This document shows, piece by piece, positions 7,923 through 16,902 of a DNA stretch of 64,000 nt; within the stretch, counting starts at the first letter, position 1, and each line of letters begins with the position of its first letter. A program made the translations under genes and the position numbers. The notes under the pieces are model-generated. The model was not told the DNA's origin, ran no database searches, and saw only the letters and a program-made list of their open reading frames with translations. The stretch is from Pararhizobium antarcticum (GTDB taxonomy: Bacteria; Pseudomonadota; Alphaproteobacteria; Rhizobiales; Rhizobiaceae), in assembly GCF_001885585.1 (NCBI RefSeq), contig NZ_LSRP01000107.1:1-64000 (forward strand), written 5' to 3'.

Positions 7923-8010
7923 GCGGTATCAACTCCTTACGCCGGAGCGAGGACCCTGCCCTCGCCCGGTGATTTATGACCAGACAGTCTGTCGTCGTCT
8001 TCAGAAGACG

Positions 8011-8727
8011 CTACGTGCTGCTTTCCAGTGCACCGACCGTGTTGGCACTGTCGTCCTTCGGGCGATCGCCAACGGGCTGCGCGCCGGTTGCCATATAGTA
8101 GATCGTCTCGGCGATGTTGGTAGCGTGGTCGCCAATGCGTTCAATGTTCTTGGCGCAGAACAGAAGATGCGTGCACGGCGTGATGTTGCGCGGATCTTCC
8201 ATCATGTAGGTCAACAATTCGCGGAACAGCGACGTGTAGATCGCGTCGATCTCGCTGTCGCGTTCGCGGATGCTGTTGGCTTTTTCCACAGAGCGCGAGG
8301 CGTAGACGTCGAGCACTTCCTTGAGCTGGACAAGCGCAAGCTCGGCCAGATGCTCCAATCCGCGCGAAAGCTGGCGCGGCAGGCTGGCATTGGCAACAGC
8401 GATCACACGCTTGGCATTGTTCTTTCCCAGGTCGCCCACCCGTTCCAGGTCGGCCGCAATGCGGATCGAACCCATGATTTCGCGCAGGTCAGCTGCCATC
8501 GGCTGGCGCCGTGCAATCGTGATGATGGCTTTTTCGCCGATCTGGCGTTCGGCATCATCCAGGATGACGTCGTCGGAGATGACTTTTTGCGCCAGTGCGA
8601 GATCGGAATTGACGAGCGCGCGAACCGATTCGGCCACCATCTGTTCGGCAAGGCCGCCCATCTCCGAGATGCGCCGGGTCAGATACTTCAGATCTTCGTC
8701 ATAGACGGAAGCAATGTGCGTAGACAT
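8011..8727 (-). CDS. phoU: Phosphate signalling complex protein PhoU
   Basis: The 238-residue protein is built of two PhoU three-helix repeats (about residues 20-105 and 120-210). It includes family stretches such as DLRE-type PMAADLREIMGSIRIAADLE and HNIERIGDHATNIAE-like NIERIGDHATNIAETIYYM, with acidic metal-cluster residues. PhoU links the state of the PstSCAB transporter to PhoR so that the Pho regulon is off when phosphate is plentiful. The start at 8727 (MSTHIASVYDEDLKYL) is typical; the upstream extension lies in the intergenic sequence. It sits between pstB and phoB in the same direction. Confidence 0.95.
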   Translation of the reverse strand: MSTHIASVYDEDLKYLTRRISEMGGLAEQMVAESVRALVNSDLALAQKVISDDVILDDAERQIGEKAIITIARRQPMAADLREIMGSIRIAADLERVGDLGKNNAKRVIAVANASLPRQLSRGLEHLAELALVQLKEVLDVYASRSVEKANSIRERDSEIDAIYTSLFRELLTYMMEDPRNITPCTHLLFCAKNIERIGDHATNIAETIYYMATGAQPVGDRPKDDSANTVGALESST

Positions 8728-8800
8728 GTTTTTTTCCTTGATCACAATCCGGGTTGGAAAGCCGCCGTCCCGCCGCAACGGGAAAGCGGTGCGACAATCC

Positions 8801-9616
8801 TCAGCCGAAGCGGCCCATGATGTAGTCCTGCGTACGCTGGTCGTCCGGATTGGTGAACATCTTGTCGGTGTCGTTTTCCTCGACGAGATTGCCGAGATGG
8901 AACATCGCGGTGCGCTGCGACACACGCGCCGCCTGCTGCATCGAATGCGTTACGATGACGATCGTGAAATTGGCGCGCAGTTCGTGGATCAACTCCTCGA
9001 CCTTGGCCGTCGCGATCGGGTCAAGCGCCGAGCACGGCTCGTCCATCAAAATCACTTCCGGGCTGACGGCAACCGCGCGGGCGATGCAAAGGCGCTGTTG
9101 CTGACCGCCGGACAGACCGGTGCCAGGCTCCTGCAGGCGATCCTTGGCCTCGTTCCAGAGACCGGCCCTCTGCAGGCTCGTTTCAACAATCTGGTCCATC
9201 TCCGCCTTGTTGCGGGCGAGACCGTGAATGCGCGGCCCGTAGGCGACGTTTTCATAGATCGATTTTGGGAACGGGTTCGGCTTCTGGAAAACCATGCCGA
9301 CGCGGGCCCGCAGTTCGACAACGTCGATCGACGGATCATAGATATCGCCATCGTCGAGCGTGATCTTGCCGGTCACCCGGCAGCTGTCGATCGTGTCGTT
9401 CATGCGGTTGAGGCAACGCAGGAACGTCGACTTGCCGCAGCCGGATGGACCGATCAGCGCGGTGACCGTGTTCTGCCGGACATTCAGGTTCACATCGAAA
9501 AGCGCCCGCTTTGCGCCGTAGTAAACCGAAACGTCCTTGCCAATCATCTTGAAGGAAACGTCATTCATCTTCTTGTCCAGCGCCTTTTCAACTGCTGCCT
9601 CTGACATCATATTCAT
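8801..9616 (-). CDS. pstB: Phosphate ABC transporter ATP-binding protein PstB
   Basis: A 271-residue ABC ATPase with Walker [11 protein letters not shown], signature LSGGQQQRL and Walker [14 protein letters not shown], followed by a switch histidine in [12 protein letters not shown]. These and the phrase GRFG at the C-terminus are diagnostic for PstB. It energises phosphate import through PstC/PstA. It starts 13 bases after pstA. Several in-frame ATGs lie at the N-terminus (MNMMSEA..., then [12 protein letters not shown]), so the exact start is uncertain by up to 16 residues. Confidence 0.95.
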   Translation of the reverse strand: MNMMSEAAVEKALDKKMNDVSFKMIGKDVSVYYGAKRALFDVNLNVRQNTVTALIGPSGCGKSTFLRCLNRMNDTIDSCRVTGKITLDDGDIYDPSIDVVELRARVGMVFQKPNPFPKSIYENVAYGPRIHGLARNKAEMDQIVETSLQRAGLWNEAKDRLQEPGTGLSGGQQQRLCIARAVAVSPEVILMDEPCSALDPIATAKVEELIHELRANFTIVIVTHSMQQAARVSQRTAMFHLGNLVEENDTDKMFTNPDDQRTQDYIMGRFG

Positions 9617-9629
9617 GTTCTATACCCCA

Positions 9630-10952
9630 CTACCAGCGACGCTCGAAGCGTCTCCGCAAGAGAATTGCGCCAAGGTTCATGACAATCAGGAAGGCCAGCA
9701 GAATGATGATGGCTCCGGACGTCCGTTCCACGAATGCACGTTCAGCCTCGTTCGCCCACATATAGATCTGCACCGGCAGTGCCGTCGAAGGTTCCATGGG
9801 CGAGCCCGGATAATCGACGACGAAGGCGACCATGCCAATCAGGATCAAGGGCGCGGTCTCGCCGAGAGCCTGGGCCACGCCGATAATGGTACCGGTCAGA
9901 ATTCCCGGCGCCGCCAGCGGCAGGACATGGTGGAAGATAGTCTGCATCTTCGAAGCCCCGAGACCCAGGGCCGCGGCGCGGATGGATGGTGGGACAGCCT
10001 TGAGGGCAGCGCGGGTTGCGATGATGATGGTCGGAAGCGTCATCAACGTCAGCACAAGGCCGCCGACCAGGGCTGCCGACCGCGGCATCCCGGCAAAATT
10101 GATGAAAATTGCCAGTCCTAGCAGACCGAAGACGATGGATGGCACAGCCGCAAGATTGTTGATGTTGACCTCGATAAGGTCGGTAAATCTATTCTTTGGC
10201 GCAAACTCTTCGAGGTAGATGGAGGCTGCGACACCGATCGGCAGAGACAGCACGACGACGATCAGCATCATGTAGAGAGAGCCGAGTGCCGCGACGCCAA
10301 CGCCGGAGGCTTCAGGCCGGCTCGATGCGCCAGACGTGAACAGTCCGGAGTTGAACTCCTTCGTCATCACACCTGATTCCCGCAACTGATCCATCCAGGT
10401 CAGCTGCTGATTGTTAATTTTGCGACGCGCTTCGTCGACCGTCAGATCGACCTGGCCCTTGTTGGCCGAGTCTACATTCGCTTCGGCCAGCAAGGCGACA
10501 TTCACCGTCTTGCCGATCACGGACGGATCCGCCATCACCACGTCGCGCAACTGGATGCGGGCACTCGGCGAGATCATATCCGTTGCACGCTTGACGAGCG
10601 CGCGATTGGCGGGGTCGATGTTCAGGATCTTGATCATCGCATTGCGCACAAGCACGGGATAGTTTGCCGAAAGAAGGACCGATGGGTCCGTTGTGCGTTC
10701 CGCATCCGGATCGATCGTCTGCTCGGAAAACTCGATCGGCAGTGTGATTGTCGTCTGGACAAAGGCCGTGTAGCCGTTCGAAAATACGGTCCAAAGCAGG
10801 GTGAAAAGAAAGAAAAGGCCGATCAGGATTGCGCTAATTCCATAGATCCTGAAGCGTCTTTCGGCAGCATAACGACGCTTGATGCCAATATCACGATAGG
10901 CACGTGGCGCACCGGCGATGCCGGATGAAACAGAAGAGGAAATGTCGGTCAT
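9630..10952 (-). CDS. pstA: Phosphate ABC transporter permease PstA
   Basis: A 440-residue inner-membrane permease. The N-terminal third holds one membrane anchor at about residues 38-60 and a long non-membrane region, an extended form usual in rhizobia compared with about 296 residues in E. coli. The binding-protein-dependent transport domain occupies roughly 215-430, with ALGASKMQTIFHHVLPLAAPGILTG-type EAA-loop sequence. Its start overlaps the pstC stop by 4 bases, so the two permeases are likely made in equal amounts. Confidence 0.93.
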   Translation of the reverse strand: MTDISSSVSSGIAGAPRAYRDIGIKRRYAAERRFRIYGISAILIGLFFLFTLLWTVFSNGYTAFVQTTITLPIEFSEQTIDPDAERTTDPSVLLSANYPVLVRNAMIKILNIDPANRALVKRATDMISPSARIQLRDVVMADPSVIGKTVNVALLAEANVDSANKGQVDLTVDEARRKINNQQLTWMDQLRESGVMTKEFNSGLFTSGASSRPEASGVGVAALGSLYMMLIVVVLSLPIGVAASIYLEEFAPKNRFTDLIEVNINNLAAVPSIVFGLLGLAIFINFAGMPRSAALVGGLVLTLMTLPTIIIATRAALKAVPPSIRAAALGLGASKMQTIFHHVLPLAAPGILTGTIIGVAQALGETAPLILIGMVAFVVDYPGSPMEPSTALPVQIYMWANEAERAFVERTSGAIIILLAFLIVMNLGAILLRRRFERRW

Positions 10953-12433
10953 TCGTACTGTTCCCGGTATTTGCGCACGATGTAGAGCGCATAAATGTTG
11001 AGGAAAAGAGTGATCACAAAGAGCGTAATGCCAAGTGCAAATGCCACCAGCGTTTGCGGAGACGTAAATTCAAGGTCGCCGGTCAGCTGGTTGACAATCT
11101 TGACGGTCACAGTGGTCATTGGCTCGAAGGGGTTCAGCTGCAAACGGGCTGCAACACCGGCTGCCAGGACCACGATCATAGTTTCGCCCACGGCACGGGA
11201 TGCAGTCAGCAACAGCGCGCCGACAATCCCTGGCAGAGCGGCTGGAAGAATGACACGTTTGATGGTCTCCGAACGCGTAGCCCCCAGTCCGAGAGAGCCG
11301 TCTCGCATGGCCCGCGGTACCTGCGTGATGATGTCATCCGACAAGGACGAGACAAACGGAATGAGCATGATGCCCATGACCAGACCTGCCGTCAGAACGC
11401 TCTGCGCCTGGATGAAATTGACGTAGTTGCCGGTGACCAGACCGTTCAGCTCCGTCGAGATGTCGCGCAGGAACGGGCCGACGGTGACCAGTGCGAAAAA
11501 GCCGTAGACGATCGTCGGAATACCCGCGAGAATTTCGAGCAGTGGCTTGGCCGTGCCGCGCACGACGGGACTTGCATATTCCGCCATGTAGATTGCGGCG
11601 AACAGTCCAACCGGCACCGCAAAAAGCATTGCGACGAGCGCGATGTAGAGTGTGCCCGCAAGCAGAGGAATGAGACCAAACTGACCAGCGGTTGCGGCTG
11701 CACCAGCAGCAGCAAAGCGCGGATCCCAGACTGTGCCGAAGAAAAAGCTGTAGGCTGGAACCGACTGGAAAAAGCGTGTCGTCTCCGACAGCATGGACCC
11801 GACGATGCCGACGGTGGTCAGGATGGCAATGGAAGACGCAAGGATGAGACCCGCCAGGATGACGCGCTCGACCTGATTTCGGGCGCGGAAACGCAGGCCG
11901 ATGCGGCGAACTGCAAAAAATGCCCCCAGAACCCCAATGGCGAACACAACGATCGTCATCAGCAAACGGCTCGTCGCCGAAAGCGCGTTGAAGCTTTCTG
12001 CCGCTTCGATCATGAACGGTTGTGCCTCGCTTGCGAGCGGCACACCCTTCGAGGCGAGGATCTCGCGCAGATTTCCGGTGCCGGATTTAGCCGCTTCCAG
12101 CTCTTCGGCGCTCAGCAACAGGATCCCGCCTGCCATGGAGCGTGTCGTGCCCAAGGTTAGCTCGGTCGTGGCGCTGCCCTGGGAGAGAACGCTGTCTGGA
12201 AACGAGGAACGGATGAGGCTGTCAATATAGATCGGCGCGGCGATCAGCCAGACGAAGAGGACAATGAGTGACGGGATTACCGCCCAGATCGCCACATACG
12301 ATCCGTAATATACCGGCCGGGAGTGCAAAGCCGACAGCTTCCCCCCGGAGATCGACAGGGATCTTGTACGTCCGGTCACGTAGCCGATCAGGCCCAGAAC
12401 TAGAATGAACAATATAATCAGCGAGGTATTCAC
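10949..12433 (-). CDS. pstC: Phosphate ABC transporter permease PstC
   Basis: The 494-residue partner permease of PstA also has a long N-terminal part. Membrane segments near residues 3-20 and 45-70 are followed by a hydrophilic stretch. The transport domain at about 270-490 carries the EAA-like loop LGATRSETIKRVILPAALPG. It forms the phosphate channel together with PstA. It lies 96 bases downstream of pstS, across a strong hairpin, which suggests that it is expressed at a lower level than the binding protein. Confidence 0.93.
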   Translation of the reverse strand: MNTSLIILFILVLGLIGYVTGRTRSLSISGGKLSALHSRPVYYGSYVAIWAVIPSLIVLFVWLIAAPIYIDSLIRSSFPDSVLSQGSATTELTLGTTRSMAGGILLLSAEELEAAKSGTGNLREILASKGVPLASEAQPFMIEAAESFNALSATSRLLMTIVVFAIGVLGAFFAVRRIGLRFRARNQVERVILAGLILASSIAILTTVGIVGSMLSETTRFFQSVPAYSFFFGTVWDPRFAAAGAAATAGQFGLIPLLAGTLYIALVAMLFAVPVGLFAAIYMAEYASPVVRGTAKPLLEILAGIPTIVYGFFALVTVGPFLRDISTELNGLVTGNYVNFIQAQSVLTAGLVMGIMLIPFVSSLSDDIITQVPRAMRDGSLGLGATRSETIKRVILPAALPGIVGALLLTASRAVGETMIVVLAAGVAARLQLNPFEPMTTVTVKIVNQLTGDLEFTSPQTLVAFALGITLFVITLFLNIYALYIVRKYREQYE

Positions 12434-12482
12434 GAGCCATTCTCCCCGGCGCGATCAGTCATTGACTGCGGTAGTCGCAAGA

Positions 12483-12515
12483 ATATCCGGCACGCCGTCA
12501 TGGCGTGCCGGATAT
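12483..12515 (-). terminator. Strong hairpin between pstS and pstC (attenuator or mRNA stabiliser)
   Basis: The arms atatccggcacgcc (12483-12496) and ggcgtgccggatat (12502-12515) are perfectly complementary over 14 bp around a 5-base loop. No T-run follows on the minus strand, so it may act as a partial terminator or as a 3' end that protects the pstS message rather than as a full stop. Higher levels of periplasmic PstS than of membrane subunits are expected physiologically. Confidence 0.6.
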
Positions 12516-12529
12516 CGTGTTTGGATCGA

Positions 12530-13564
12530 TTACATGACGTTTCCGGCTTCGAAGCTCTTGCGGATTTCTTCACGCTCTGCATCCGGAGCTGCAACGAGAC
12601 CATAGGCTGCGAGCGGGCTGTCGGGGCCGATCATCTGATCATCCGTGAAGAATTCAACATATTCCTTCAGGCCCGGGATAACGCCGAGATGTGCCTTCTT
12701 GACGTAGAAGAACAGCGGGCGGGAGACCGGATACTCGCCGGAAGCAATCGTTTCCGTCGAAGGAGCAATGCCGCTCATGGTCGCGACCTTGAGCTTGTCG
12801 GCATTGTTTTCATAGAAGGACAGGCCGAAAACGCCGATGCCGTTCTTGTTGCTGTCGATGCGGGCCAGCGTTTCGGTGTAGTCACCGTCGATGTCGACAG
12901 CAAGGCCGTCCTTGCGCACGGCAATGCACTTGGCTTCTGCAGCGTCTTCATCGGCAGCAAGACCCTTGAGGGCTTCGGCAGCGCCGGTTGCTTCGCAGCC
13001 TACAGCGAGAACTTTTTCTTCAAACACTTCACGGGTACCGTGCTTTTCGCCCGGGATGTAGGCCGCGATTTCAACGTCCGGCAGAGCGGCGTTGACTTCC
13101 GACCACTTCTTGTAAGGGTTTGCAACGATCTTGCCGTCAACAACCAGTTCGGCAGCCAGGGCCAGATACAGGTCCTTCGGCTCAAGCTTCAGGTCGGCAT
13201 TGCCAGCGTCGGTTGCGAAAACGATACCGTCATAGCCGATCTTGATTTCCTGGATTTCCGTGACGCCGGCTGCCTTGCAGGCCTCAACTTCGCTTGCGCG
13301 GATCTTGCGCGAGGAGTTGGCGACGTCGATCGTGTCCGGGCCAACGCCCTTGCAGAATTCCTTCAGACCGCCCGACGAGCCGCCGGATTCAACAACCGGT
13401 GTCTTGAAGTTCGGGAACGTTTCGCCAAAGGTCTCAGCAACGATCTTGGCGTAGGGCAGAACTGTCGACGAACCGGCGACCTGAACCAGATCGCGAGCCG
13501 AGGCAGTACCAGCAGTTGCCATCATGATTGCGACGAGTGCGCAGCTTCCAAGTAGTTTCTTCAT
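12530..13564 (-). CDS. pstS: Periplasmic phosphate-binding protein PstS
   Basis: A 344-residue secreted protein with a signal peptide (MKKLLGSCALVAIMMATAG, cleavage near ASA-RD at about residue 24). It is of the PBP-II phosphate-binding type with VAGSSTVLPYAK near the mature start and ESGGSSGGLKEFCKGVG contributing phosphate contacts. It captures phosphate for PstCAB and is the first gene of the operon. The start lies downstream of a Pho box, and a gagata-type ribosome site (rc of tatctc) precedes it. Confidence 0.95.
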   Translation of the reverse strand: MKKLLGSCALVAIMMATAGTASARDLVQVAGSSTVLPYAKIVAETFGETFPNFKTPVVESGGSSGGLKEFCKGVGPDTIDVANSSRKIRASEVEACKAAGVTEIQEIKIGYDGIVFATDAGNADLKLEPKDLYLALAAELVVDGKIVANPYKKWSEVNAALPDVEIAAYIPGEKHGTREVFEEKVLAVGCEATGAAEALKGLAADEDAAEAKCIAVRKDGLAVDIDGDYTETLARIDSNKNGIGVFGLSFYENNADKLKVATMSGIAPSTETIASGEYPVSRPLFFYVKKAHLGVIPGLKEYVEFFTDDQMIGPDSPLAAYGLVAAPDAEREEIRKSFEAGNVM

Positions 13565-13611
13565 GGATTATCTCCCGTAAATTCGGATGGACGCTTTGGC
13601 GTCGTGATCCG

Positions 13612-13643
13612 TTTAGAGGGCGCGCGTAACAGTTTTGTGACAG
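13612..13643 (-). promoter_or_regulatory. Pho box and promoter of the pst operon
   Basis: On the minus strand two heptamers, CTGTCAC and CTGTTAC, are separated by AAAA (plus-strand bases 13626-13643). That is the 11-base-period direct repeat that PhoB-phosphate binds in place of a -35 element. A plausible -10 (TCTAAA, plus-strand 13612-13617) follows 8 bases downstream. Induction of pstS and the downstream genes under phosphate starvation is therefore expected. Confidence 0.85.
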
Positions 13644-13724
13644 AATTGTTTCACACAGACGACGGTCGCCCGGAGGCATGGCAGTTGCCCCAGAAGCTGA
13701 GGCTTAATCCGGGCCGTCCGAATA

Positions 13725-14138
13725 TCAGCCACATGCCGGCGGGCGGTGATCGTTGATCTCGATCCAGTATTCGTCCGGGTCCTGCACGTAGATCTGGCGG
13801 AAGCCGTTGCGGTGGACACCGATCACGCCGGGATTGCCGGGCCAATCGGTAAAGACGATGCCACGGGCGGTGATATCAGCGACAAAAACATCGAAATCGG
13901 CGGTCGATACGGCGACATGGACATCCTTCGTCACCTGCGTTTCGCCAAAATCGCCCTGGATCAGGTGGATCGCATCACCGCCACCGATGGCGAGCCATGC
14001 AACATTGGCGCTGCCGCTCCGCTGGATCGGCGCAAAGCCCATCACGTCCCGATAGAAGGCAAGGCTTGCCTCAACGTCGCGGACAAGCAGCGCAAAATGA
14101 TCGAGCCCGAACCTGTAGCGCCCAAACCTGTCCGTCAT
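13725..14138 (-). CDS. VOC superfamily (glyoxalase/dioxygenase-fold) protein
   Basis: The 137-residue protein has the paired beta-alpha-beta-beta-beta units of the vicinal-oxygen-chelate fold. LDHFALLVRDVEASLAFYRD opens the first module, and the C-terminal FRQIYVQDPDEYWIEIND carries the metal-ligand-like glutamate and the typical DPDG/DPDE turn. Members include glyoxalases, ring-cleaving dioxygenases and resistance proteins, so the substrate is unknown. The start at 14138 (MTDRFGRYRFGLDHF) was chosen over an upstream in-frame ATG at 14207 that overlaps the next gene. It lies between pstS and an L,D-transpeptidase gene with no clear functional link to either. Confidence 0.8.
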   Translation of the reverse strand: MTDRFGRYRFGLDHFALLVRDVEASLAFYRDVMGFAPIQRSGSANVAWLAIGGGDAIHLIQGDFGETQVTKDVHVAVSTADFDVFVADITARGIVFTDWPGNPGVIGVHRNGFRQIYVQDPDEYWIEINDHRPPACG

Positions 14139-14181
14139 CGCACAAGGCCTTTCCGTATGTCCTGAAATCAGCCTTGTCGGC

Positions 14182-15234
14182 CTACTTTCCCGAGAAGGGA
14201 TCGGCAAGCGCTGCCTCCGGCCGGCTGATCGGATATTTCGTCGCGGAAATGCTGGCGGCGAGCCGCTTTGGTCCCTGCGTCTTCAACAAGGCACGGAAGC
14301 TCGGATGCATGCCGCCATCGGAATAGGCGGTCATCGACGACATGGCAGGGACAGAGCCGGTGATGGCAGCATCGAGTTTCTGCGCTTCCGCATCAATCCT
14401 CGCCATCGCCATCGGCTCCAGCTGGTTGATCGCCGGGGGGCATGACGCCAGCGCATCGGTCGGCTCGCCGCCTTCGAATTCCCGATTGAAGACGTAGCGG
14501 CCACCGCAGACCGAGACCTTCGGCTGGCGGCGGGTGACGTTGAAGGCGTCATAGCCTTCTTTCATCGTCCGCCAGAACGACATGTTCACATCGCCCCGAT
14601 GCGCTGCCATTTTGTCCGCCGTCATCCGGAATGGGTAGGCCTGTACCTGGAAACGATCCTGCCCGCTCGACAGCGCCTTTTCGACAATCGCGTAGATCTC
14701 GCCGACACCCTGATCGGTCATTGCATAGCAGCCGGAGGACGAGCAGGCGCCATGCACCATCAACGCATCGCCGGTATAGCCGAGCGCCGATTCAAGCCTG
14801 TTTGGATAACCGAGATTGAAGGAGACGTAGAATTGCGAGTTCGGATTCAGCATGCCTTTCGAGACATGATAGAAGCCTTCCGGCGCGCGCCGGTCACCGA
14901 CCTTGGTTTTCGGCCCGAGCTCTCCGGACCAGCGGCAGATCGGATAGGTCTTGAAAAGCGCATAGGCGCCGGACCGGTCCACTTTCCAGACTTCCAGCTC
15001 GCTTTCCTGCTTGAAGATGCGCACCAGAACCGGGCTTTCCGGCTTCATGCCCTTTTTGGACATCGCTGCGATGACCTTGCCCGTAAGCTGCGGTGGCGCC
15101 TCTGAAATATCCTCGAGCGACATGCAGCCGGACAGAACGGAGGCCAGCCCCACGACTGCCACTGTCCGGGCAAGCCTGCGGCGACTGCTGAAAAGCCGGT
15201 CTACGGCGCGGTGAAGAGCATGAAAAGCGTACAT
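14182..15234 (-). CDS. L,D-transpeptidase (YkuD domain) lipoprotein
   Basis: A 350-residue envelope enzyme. The N-terminus has a basic stretch, a hydrophobic helix and the lipobox LSGC at about residues 34-37, so it should be a lipoprotein. The YkuD catalytic region follows, with MVHGACSSSGCYAMTD supplying the conserved His and Cys of the HGx-SxGC motif. The C-terminal 120 residues form an additional region that often accompanies this rhizobial subfamily. Such enzymes make 3-3 cross-links in peptidoglycan or attach proteins to it. A GTG 51 bases upstream is an alternative start; the ATG at 15234 gives a normal signal peptide. Confidence 0.85.
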   Translation of the reverse strand: MYAFHALHRAVDRLFSSRRRLARTVAVVGLASVLSGCMSLEDISEAPPQLTGKVIAAMSKKGMKPESPVLVRIFKQESELEVWKVDRSGAYALFKTYPICRWSGELGPKTKVGDRRAPEGFYHVSKGMLNPNSQFYVSFNLGYPNRLESALGYTGDALMVHGACSSSGCYAMTDQGVGEIYAIVEKALSSGQDRFQVQAYPFRMTADKMAAHRGDVNMSFWRTMKEGYDAFNVTRRQPKVSVCGGRYVFNREFEGGEPTDALASCPPAINQLEPMAMARIDAEAQKLDAAITGSVPAMSSMTAYSDGGMHPSFRALLKTQGPKRLAASISATKYPISRPEAALADPFSGK

Positions 15235-15394
15235 GGTCACTCTTTGGATCAGAAACGCGACGAAGTTTTGTCGATCAGTCGACACTGTGCCGTCTTATGG
15301 CACAGATTCCTTATATTCGGTTACCGCTTCGTTAACCGCCTGAGTGCGCGTCGTGAAACGCATGGCTACCGCGCGTTTCACGACGATAGGCAAA

Positions 15395-16132
15395 CTACTG
15401 CCGCACGACGATCTTGGCCTTGGACGGAACACGGGTGTAAAGATCGATCACATCCTGGTTGAGCAGGCGCACGCAGCCGGAGGATACCGCCTTGCCGATC
15501 GACGTCCAGTCCGGATTGCCGTGCAGGCGATAGAGCGTGTCCTCGCCATTCTGGAAGATATACAGCGCCCGGGCGCCGAGCGGGTTCTTCAGCCCCGGTT
15601 CCATGCCGCCGTTGGCGATCGAATATCGGGCCAGTTGCGGCTGGCGCTCGACCATTTCGTTCGGTGGTTTCCAGCGCGGCCAGGTCTGGCGCCAATGAAT
15701 GATGCCGTCGCCCTGCCAGGAAAAGCCGTCGCGTCCGATGCCGACGCCATAGCGCATGGCAGTACCGCCGGGCTCGACGACATAGAGCAGGCGCGATGGC
15801 GTATCGACAACGACCGTGCCCGGGGCTTCGCCTGTCGGGTCATCAACGCGCTGCCGGTAATACCTTGGATCAATCTGCCGGTACGGCACCGCCGGGATGA
15901 GAAAACCGCCATCCGAAACCGGGCCGTACATCACCGCCAGTTCGGCGTCGCTCGGCGCGCCCATTGGCCGGCGCGAGGCGCCGGGCGCTGGCATTATCCG
16001 ACGGATAGCGGGTGATGTGGAAGTGCAGCCCGCAAGACCGACGGCCGAAAGTGCCAGCACACCCAGAAAGCCGCGTCGGGAGTAGGTTTCGTCAGGTGTC
16101 AAAGTCTCGTCAATTGTCATGGGCTCGTTCAA
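15395..16132 (-). CDS. L,D-transpeptidase (ErfK/YbiS type) with Tat-lipoprotein signal
   Basis: A 245-residue YkuD-domain protein. The leader has a twin-arginine motif (YSRRGFLGVLALSAVGLAGC) ending in the lipobox LAGC, pointing to export by Tat and lipidation. The catalytic motif spans HGNPDWTSIGKAVSSGCVRL, with His and Cys of the HGT...S-GC-R signature. A region before it (VVVDTPSRLLYVVEPGGTAMRY) matches the YkuD substrate lobe. It is expected to cross-link peptidoglycan. It lies 160 bases upstream of another L,D-transpeptidase gene, but the two are not close homologues. Confidence 0.88.
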   Translation of the reverse strand: MNEPMTIDETLTPDETYSRRGFLGVLALSAVGLAGCTSTSPAIRRIMPAPGASRRPMGAPSDAELAVMYGPVSDGGFLIPAVPYRQIDPRYYRQRVDDPTGEAPGTVVVDTPSRLLYVVEPGGTAMRYGVGIGRDGFSWQGDGIIHWRQTWPRWKPPNEMVERQPQLARYSIANGGMEPGLKNPLGARALYIFQNGEDTLYRLHGNPDWTSIGKAVSSGCVRLLNQDVIDLYTRVPSKAKIVVRQ

Positions 16133-16487
16133 TCCGCCGTCAAGTCGTGTGATGCACCGGGGCCAAGGCTTGGAAAAATGCCGTCAACCTGCGCAGCCAT
16201 CCCGATTCAACCGGGTCAGCCCTGCCCTTATGCAGACAAGTGCCACAATTTCCAACGCAACAAACCGACCAGCCCCCGTCTTTCTGCTGTGCTCACCGCA
16301 TCGTGATCGCCAGGCGGGGCGCTGTGTACCCCGACATGAAGAAAAGCAGCATTGTCTAAAATTCGATTCAAAGACCCGTATTGAATTTCATCGGTCGGAA
16401 AAACCTGTGCCGTAAGCTTTGAACACAAGGAGCGGACGACACCCGATGAGGCGCGCGGGAGGCGTGCAGGCAAGGAACGGACAAGCC
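16133..16487. other. Intergenic region, 355 bases, divergent promoters
   Basis: The space separates a leftward L,D-transpeptidase gene and a rightward hypothetical gene, so it must hold two promoters. I see no repeat, RNA gene or convincing consensus promoter. An aaggaacgg ribosome-binding sequence near 16470-16480 serves the rightward gene. Confidence 0.5.
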
Positions 16488-16841
16488 ATGACCCAGATTG
16501 TCACCATGTCGGCAACGACGGCCGCCTATGCGGCCGAAGTCGTAAAACCGTCGGCAAGGATACGCGGAGATGGTCCGACGGACGAGGCCATTACCCTGCT
16601 TTCGACACGACCCGCGCAGGAAGCTGCAGCGGTTTATCACGCCGTTGCTGCGCTGCGAAATCCGACGGCCCTGTCGCTCATGCTGATGAACTCCAAGGGA
16701 CGCATGCCCCAGGAGAGCCGCGCGGAAGCCTTGCGCCTCTACAGGGAAAACGAGCTGGACGAACCAGAACCGGAAGAAACACCCGCCGACACCCTGCCTG
16801 AAACCCCGGCGGACGACGAAGATCTCTGGCCATTGGCATAG
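16488..16841 (+). CDS. Hypothetical protein, acidic C-terminus
   Basis: A 117-residue protein I do not recognise. The ATG at 16488 (MTQIVTMSATTAAYAAEV) follows a good AAGGA ribosome site; an ATG at 16419 would add 23 residues of low-complexity basic sequence. The middle (about residues 35-75) is helical with LLSTRPAQEAAAVYHAVAAL. The last 30 residues are rich in Glu, Asp and Pro and end DDEDLWPLA. There is no signal peptide or membrane segment. It is monocistronic, ending at a bidirectional hairpin, and codon use looks like its neighbours, which favours a real gene. Confidence 0.55.
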   Translation: MTQIVTMSATTAAYAAEVVKPSARIRGDGPTDEAITLLSTRPAQEAAAVYHAVAALRNPTALSLMLMNSKGRMPQESRAEALRLYRENELDEPEPEETPADTLPETPADDEDLWPLA

Positions 16842-16845
16842 AGAA

Positions 16846-16868
16846 CCGGCCTGCAGCGCAGGCCGGTC
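16846..16868. terminator. Bidirectional terminator-like hairpin
   Basis: The arms accggcctgc (16846-16855) and gcaggccggt (16859-16868) pair perfectly over 10 bp with a 3-base loop. It sits between the ends of the convergent hypothetical gene and the copper-protein gene. T-rich tails are weak. Confidence 0.6.
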
Positions 16869-16902
16869 GTCGAAAACTGCATCTGCAGACGCGACGCACC
16901 GA

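Noticed and set aside
7960-8000. Pho-box-like sequence between phoU and phoB
   Set aside because: The minus strand has ctgtctg and gtcataa but the 11-base repeat phase and second heptamer are poor compared with the real box at pstS.
8750-8800. Hairpin between pstB and phoU
   Set aside because: The gc-rich gtcccgccgcaacgggaaagcgg stretch can fold weakly, but no stem longer than 5 bp is convincing.
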